DNA from: Nemertoderma westbladi
Lineage: Eukaryota > Xenacoelomorpha > Nemertodermatida > Nemertodermatidae
Assembly: GCA_032718475.1 (NCBI GenBank)
Contig: JAUCBJ010000077.1
Span: 1 to 44,330 of the forward strand
Length of the DNA stretch: 44,330 bases
Direction: 5' to 3'
Shown here: one piece after another, positions 39,608 to 44,330 of the stretch
Layout of the letters: each line of letters starts with the position of its first letter
Position numbering within the stretch: the stretch's first letter is position 1
Notes under the pieces: generated by a model
Databases searched by the model: none
What the model saw: only the letters and a program-made list of their open reading frames with translations
What the model was told of the DNA's origin: nothing
Made by a program: the position numbers and the translations under genes

Positions 39608-40223
39608 TGTAAAAGCTTTTGTGGGATAACTGATACGTTTGCCTTTGCTGGCCAGTTCCCCCCCAGTCGCTAGAATACTCTCAAAGGGATTTATAACTAA
39701 AATAGTGCAAGCTACCAGCTTATTGGCTGATGTGCTGTACGGAGATATCTGGGCTCAGTTTAATCGGCCAACTAGCTTAGAGAGGTTGCCTTAGCCTTGC
39801 TGTTCGTGTCGGCCAATAGAATTTGCGTAGGCGTTGATTTCGACCTATCCCAGAGCTACTGAACTGAATTTCCTATCTCTATGCTCATCCTCTGTGTTGA
39901 ACGGGAGCTTCGTGGAATAAGGGTAGCTGGTATCTTCATATAGAGCAGTAGTCACATGTTTCTGTTGTTGTGTTCCCATTTTTCGCCATAACACCGGCTT
40001 TTGGAACAACTCTAGTAAAACTGCTTAGATTATAGAAAGTATAACTGTTACCGGCGGTGTTACCTCACTTAATTTAACTGCACTAATCATATTGTTTGTA
40101 CTGCTATTTACCGTCAGTTATTAATTGTATCGATTTGTTGATGAAATATTGTCATTTGGAGAATATTGATAAATCACCCAAATTTCCCAATTTCTTGATA
40201 CACTACAGGTTAGAGAGACAGGC

Positions 40224-40232
40224 TATATATAA
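40224..40232 (+). promoter_or_regulatory. TATA box in the right LTR-like repeat
   Basis: TATATATAA, kept in both copies of the repeat. It would direct transcription of the leader and the Gag-like ORF downstream. Confidence 0.4.
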
Positions 40233-40235
40233 CAA

Positions 40236-40445
40236 TTGCGATTTATATCAATGTGGTGTGTATTGAATCTAATGTTATTTAGTAGACACTACCTGAGTCA
40301 ATTGCTGTTCTCTTTATGTGTGATCAAATATACTGACGGTCGGCAGAATAGTGTGCATGATTGTGAGTGTGATGTGACTGGTAACAAAGCATTTCCTAAA
40401 GAATGCGACTTATACTTTAATCATAAGCCTTATCGTTGCGTTTAG
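40236..40445 (+). CDS. small ORF inside the LTR-like repeat
   Basis: A 69-codon ORF starting a few bases after the TATA box. It has a hydrophobic N-terminal part (LMLFSRHYLSQLLFSLCVI) and a Cys-containing end (DCECDVTG, FPKECDLYFNHKPYRC) that faintly recalls a chitin-binding type 2 module. The left copy has lost 11 bases in this frame and is broken. It may be chance, since the region is conserved as LTR DNA. Confidence 0.2.
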   Translation: MRFISMWCVLNLMLFSRHYLSQLLFSLCVIKYTDGRQNSVHDCECDVTGNKAFPKECDLYFNHKPYRCV

Positions 40446-40793
40446 TATAAGTCCTAGCTCTGTTTAAATAGATAGAGCGCCACGTCCTAAAGGAACTGTT
40501 AATATTTACCGAAAGTTAATAATATCTGTCAGAAATTACATATTAGCGATCAATCGAATAATACAGTAGGCTTACACTGCAACCTTACACTGCAATAATA
40601 AAATCTAAGCATCCGAATTCAGCCTCCCGGGTGTAGATCCATCGGGTGAATGATCGCGCATGGGCTGGCTTCTTCGGCTAATGTTTTGTTTATTAGCATA
40701 AAATATTGTCGTATGCTAAAGGTGTGTTAATTAACTAAAAGACATATAAATTTTGGCAGGTTAAACTGCTAAAGGTCTTCAAAAGCGCGAACA

Positions 40794-42960
40794 GTAACAG
40801 TTATGATCTTATTGCAGTAGGCAATAAGGTTGCAAAATACCGTAGTAACCGGTATTTCTGTAGGTCTGTAGGCCCAACTGTCCTAACCGGTACTGCTGTA
40901 CAAATACATTTAGTATTATTCGATTTTGATTATTGTAGCCTATACCGGTAGGTCTCGATATTAAATCGGGGACGCCTGGTTTTTATTGGGATTTTACTTA
41001 GGTCTATTTCTGTCAGTTTTATTTCCTAGTAGGCTAATATTGAGCAGAAGGCGTGTGACCCTGCTCAGATTGTTCAGATAATTGTAGGCTGAGCTGCTGT
41101 CTGACTGTTGTTGAGTTTGGAGAGATTACGGCGTGTGTAGAGTTTGTCTGATAAAGTGCCGTTAGTAAGTTGGGGCAGCCATATGCGGTAAGGTCAATCC
41201 CCTCTTAAAGAATAAGTCGTACTACCGTGTTAGAACGCATACTAACTAACAGTTTCAGAGTCTGCATATACTGTAGTTTATTTAGGCTTGATCGTAGTCT
41301 GCCAGTGTTTTAGCCTGTGTTTGTTTGTGTGGTCTGTTCAGGTACCGTAATAGTTATTACTCAGATATTTTGTAGGCTGGATTGTTGTCTAACTATTCTT
41401 AGGCCTGAAGGGATTGCTGCGTGTGTAGAGTTGGTCTGATAAAGTGCCGTTAGTAAGTTGGGGCAGCCATATGCGGTAAGGTCAATCCCCTCTTAAAGAG
41501 TAAGTCGTACTACCGTGTTAGAACGCATACTAACTAACAGTTTCAGAATCTGCACATACTGTAGTTTGTTTAGGCTTGATAGTAGTCTGCCAGCGTTTGG
41601 TTTGTATTTTGTTTGAGTATTCTGTACGGGTAGCGTAATATTTATTATTCAGAGTTTATGCGATTATTCGCAACATTCATGTCCCCAAGTTTATTCCTAC
41701 AGTAATTGTGTTTGTTACACATACCGTTATAGTTAAATTAACCCCGGTACTACACGGGCTGCTTGGCGTAGGTAAAGACTGGTGACTTTGTGCTTCGGTC
41801 ACTCCAGCAGATGCCGTGGTTCTTTTAACTGTTCAAGTATATTTAACTACTGATTATTTGTTATACCGGTACTTGTACCTAATTTAGGGTTTAGTGTACA
41901 GTGCTTTCCGAAGTAATTAGGGTAGGCAGTATATTTGTGTTGTAAAGTGGTTGATAGGCACATTCGTTAGCTCTATTAGCTTCTGGGTAGGAACAATCCG
42001 TGATACATAACGTAGTACCTATAGCGATACGGTTATAGGTCGTCAGGCGGTGGTATTTTCCTATCTGGACAGTACAATATATTTACTACTACTTATTATT
42101 TCAAATACCGTAGTACCCTGTCCGTTGTAATAACCAGAAATCTAACCCTTTGTTAGGCTGGTTTGTAGACTTCCTGTAAAATTACCCTAAAAAGGTTCGT
42201 ACGTAATATTTTTGTTGTGTTTAATTAGAGATTTAATCTCACCCGTATCGTAAGTAATTTGTAGTATTAAGTAACTTAGGTAAATTAGAATTATCAGTTT
42301 TAGTGTCCCATAAATAGCACTTCACTGAGAGCGCACAGCTTCTGTGTAGTGACCCCCCAGAAATAATAACATTTATTTCAAATATTGACACAACCCATTT
42401 TAAACGGGTATATATATATTATAAATCAACTCCAACGATTTATAAATAGTAGGCCTGCCATACGACAACTAGGTCTCAATATCAGTTGGACTACTGCTTA
42501 AATAACGGTAACAAAGTAAGTTAAAGTAACCAAGTAGCCCTAAAATATTCAGAGATTCAATTATTCTAAAATAATTGACATACCGGTACTCACTATAGGC
42601 TTATTATATTTATCTCTATAAATTTGAGCTGAAATCATACCGGTACTCTGTAATTAATTCTAGTTCATAATTATACTTATATGCTGTAAGTGTAAGCTGT
42701 ATACCGGTATTCATTATAGGCCTACTATATATATATATATATATTTGTGCTAAAATTATATACCGGTACTCTGTGACAAATCTAGTCTGTAATAATACTT
42801 ATATATTATAAGCATACCGGTATTCTAATATATTGTATATATATCACGTTACACCGAGTAACGGTACCGGTAATAAATCGCTAGGCTTGCGGTCATACTG
42901 AATTACTAGACTTGCTTTAACTGAAACTATAGTAGTAGACATTCAACTGTATAACTAAAC
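40794..42960 (+). other. long 5' leader of the second LTR-type element
   Basis: No ORF of note in 2.2 kb. It contains a 288-bp tandem duplication (41074-41640), many ACCGGTA motifs, and a (TA)n run at about 42728-42744. Long structured leaders before gag are common in LTR elements. Confidence 0.5.
41074..41640 (+). repeat. 288-bp tandem duplication in the leader
   Basis: GATAAAGTGCCGTTAGTAAG occurs at 41150 and 41438. From there about 150 bases, including GGGGCAGCCATATGCGG and TAGAACGCATACTAAC, are nearly identical between copies; the flanks of each unit are more diverged. A third copy is only hinted at near 41630. Confidence 0.9.
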
Positions 42961-44330
42961 ATGTCTGACACTCAGCAAAACCTGTCAGACAGTCTGATCG
43001 ATACAACTATCTGTGATTCAGATAGGAGTGTGGAGCGAATAAGAAAGGAGTTCGGCTCACCTCCTACTGTAAAAAAGGTCATCCCTCCAGTAGTATCAGA
43101 CCCTAGGCTAGTCCACCATAGGTCCATCATAGGCACTCGGGCACAGGTAAAACGGGACCAAGAGGCAGTTGTCCTATCGCAGCAACATCTTGGTCAAGAA
43201 CCTACTTCCCAGCGACCCGATAGCTCCAGCAGTTCGGATACTGTAGAGTTGACTCCCGAACATGGAGTGCAGATGGCTGATACAGTCTACTCGGACCCCC
43301 TTCTTACTCTTCCTGCTGCAGTGCTAACTACTATATTCATTGCGATGGAGGAACATCAAGCCGACTGGGCGAAGAATAAGCGAGCGACCCAAGATAATTA
43401 CGCGGGATACGCCAGGGAAGAATTGATATCTATTGTTGAATCACAATGGAACTTTCCCGGACTCGGACTCCCGTTGGACCTGTCCGAGGCTACTTGGGAA
43501 GATATACACAGGATGGGAGTGGCACAAGATACAATGGATCCAGCTGTTTGGAAGAGGTCGGCAGCAGGATATGTGCAGGGATTCTTCGGATCTTTGGATC
43601 GATTGGAAGAACAACTGTTTCGACAACCTCACGGACCTCAAGAGCAGGAAGAGTTACTATATCAAATACGCGAAAGAACCCTACGCATATGACTAATCCT
43701 CTCAGCCTTTGAGGAAACTTCCAAAAGAAGACAAGACACGTCGCTGCAGGTTGCTGTCAAAACTTGGTTACATAGGGTGGATCTCAAAGTACAGGAAACA
43801 GCCCAGTGGAAATCCCAGCTGGCTGAGAGATCAACCCATGAAGAACCAACTGATGTCACCCTTGCTCAAGCGGAAAGCGAAGAGGCCGCCGAGAAACCGC
43901 GAACTAGAGACGCTATCGACATTTATTTGTCCGACTATCAGCGATTCCTAGGAGACGAAGAGTTGAGGAGACGGCTGTCTGGACTTTCCCCTAATAGTGA
44001 AGGAACCAAGCTTGTGTTGGACTCAATCGATGCCGAAATGTTAGCTGCAAACCAAGCTGAATGTGATGAAAAACTCCGCCTCACTAGAGTCCGAGAAGAA
44101 CAAATAAAGAAAAGAAGGATAGAGGAACAAAAGGCGGCGGCTATGGCGGCGGCTATGGCAGATGCAGAAGCAGAAAGAAAAGCAGCAAAGGCGGTGGCTA
44201 TGGCAGATGCAGAAGCAGAAAGAAAGGCAGCAAAGGCAGTGGCAGAAGCAGAAAGGAGAGCATCTGAGCAGACTACCCAACTGGAGTTGGAAAATCTGCA
44301 AGAGACACAAGACAGTATAAATAAACAGTT
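42961..44330 (+). CDS. Gag-like/coiled-coil ORF with one in-frame TGA, runs off the window
   Basis: The ORF starts MSDTQQNLSD (AACATGTCTG). The first 243 codons have a Ser/Thr-rich head, then a helical-looking region (PAAVLTTIFIAMEEHQADW, YAREELISIVESQWNFPG). A single TGA at 43690-43692 follows, in the context TGA CTA. The same frame then stays open for 212 codons to the window end. This second part is highly charged (AFEETSKRRQDTS), with Ala/Glu/Lys heptad-like repeats (MADAEAERKAAKAVA occurs twice) that should form a long coiled coil. I do not recognise the family; by position after the LTR-like repeat and leader it is the first ORF of the element, so Gag-like. The TGA may be leaky by design or a single mutation. 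Confidence 0.55.
43690..43695 (+). promoter_or_regulatory. TGA CTA stop in a readthrough-prone context
   Basis: TGA followed by CTA is the best known leaky stop context in animal and alphavirus mRNAs. The frame before it is 243 codons long and the frame after it is open for at least 212, so decoding the stop at low frequency would give an extended protein. Confidence 0.45.

Larger units (their letters stand above)
39608..40793 (+). repeat. LTR-like long repeat, right copy
   Basis: Homologous to 3109-4362: TGTAAAAGC start, AACA end, the conserved first 55 bases, a divergent middle with its own CCAAT box (39813-39817), then the conserved TATATATAA (40224-40232) and 3' part. The unit is followed by a long leader and a Gag-like ORF, as expected of a 5' LTR, and preceded by a Gag-like C terminus, as expected of a 3' LTR. 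No standard primer-binding site starting TGG is visible right after 40793. Confidence 0.6.

Noticed and set aside
40794-40815. tRNA primer-binding site after the right LTR-like repeat
   Set aside because: The sequence GTAACAGTTATG does not begin with TGG and I cannot match it to a tRNA 3' end.

Overview
The window looks like transposon-dense, AT-rich nuclear DNA from an animal, most likely an aquatic invertebrate; I cannot place it further. The signs are widely spaced eukaryotic genes without operons, metazoan-type transposons (CR1/L2-like and RTE-like non-LTR elements, a Mutator-like element with a FLYWCH-type finger, piggyBac and P-element relics), satellites, and scattered ACCGGT and TAGGCCTA motifs. 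No rRNA, tRNA gene or CRISPR array was recognised, and no intact host gene is certain.

Layout. 1-4362: the 3' part of an unfamiliar LTR-type element A, with a 650-codon ORF ending at an LTR-like repeat (3109-4362, TG...CA ends, CCAAT and TATA boxes). 4363-5827 is nearly identical to 12384-13861; the right copy runs on into a broken PWWP-domain gene, the left copy into a GC-rich ORF and a truncated piggyBac transposase. 7332-9142: a decayed transposase-like gene between CCCACAT-type end repeats, then a reverse transcriptase relic. 9881-10583: the C-terminal part of a P-element transposase ending in a 79-bp perfect palindrome. 10.6-15.1 kb: mostly tandem repeats and the second duplicated copy. 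15522-16341: a tyrosine-recombinase-like fragment followed by a Cys-rich tail.

16.8-21.28 kb is a nearly complete two-ORF non-LTR retrotransposon. Its (ATA)n tail abuts a Mutator-like transposon (21287-26288) whose long terminal inverted repeats are built from a repeated GTTCCAAA-type motif. Its transposase is split by about 2.4 kb of foreign DNA carrying a piggyBac-type end and a 140-bp satellite. 28.61-32.34 kb (minus) is a nearly complete single-ORF RTE-like element; a truncated copy lies at 34937-35649, next to a 162-bp satellite and a MITE. 36786-44330 is a second region of LTR element: the C-terminal part of a Gag-like protein with a CCHC knuckle, a second copy of the LTR-like repeat (39608-40793), a 2.2-kb leader with a 288-bp tandem duplication, and a Gag-like/coiled-coil ORF running off the window.

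Most noteworthy: three recoding-type signals. The non-LTR element has an in-phase GGGAAAC heptamer directly before the ORF1 stop, and ORF2 lies in exactly the -1 frame with no ATG ahead of its endonuclease. The Gag-like ORF at 42961 is cut by one in-frame TGA in the leaky TGA-CTA context and then stays open for 212 codons. The 650-codon ORF has an in-phase AAAAAAC near its 3' end. The two LTR-like repeats and the unfamiliar proteins beside them may belong to a poorly described LTR retroelement family.
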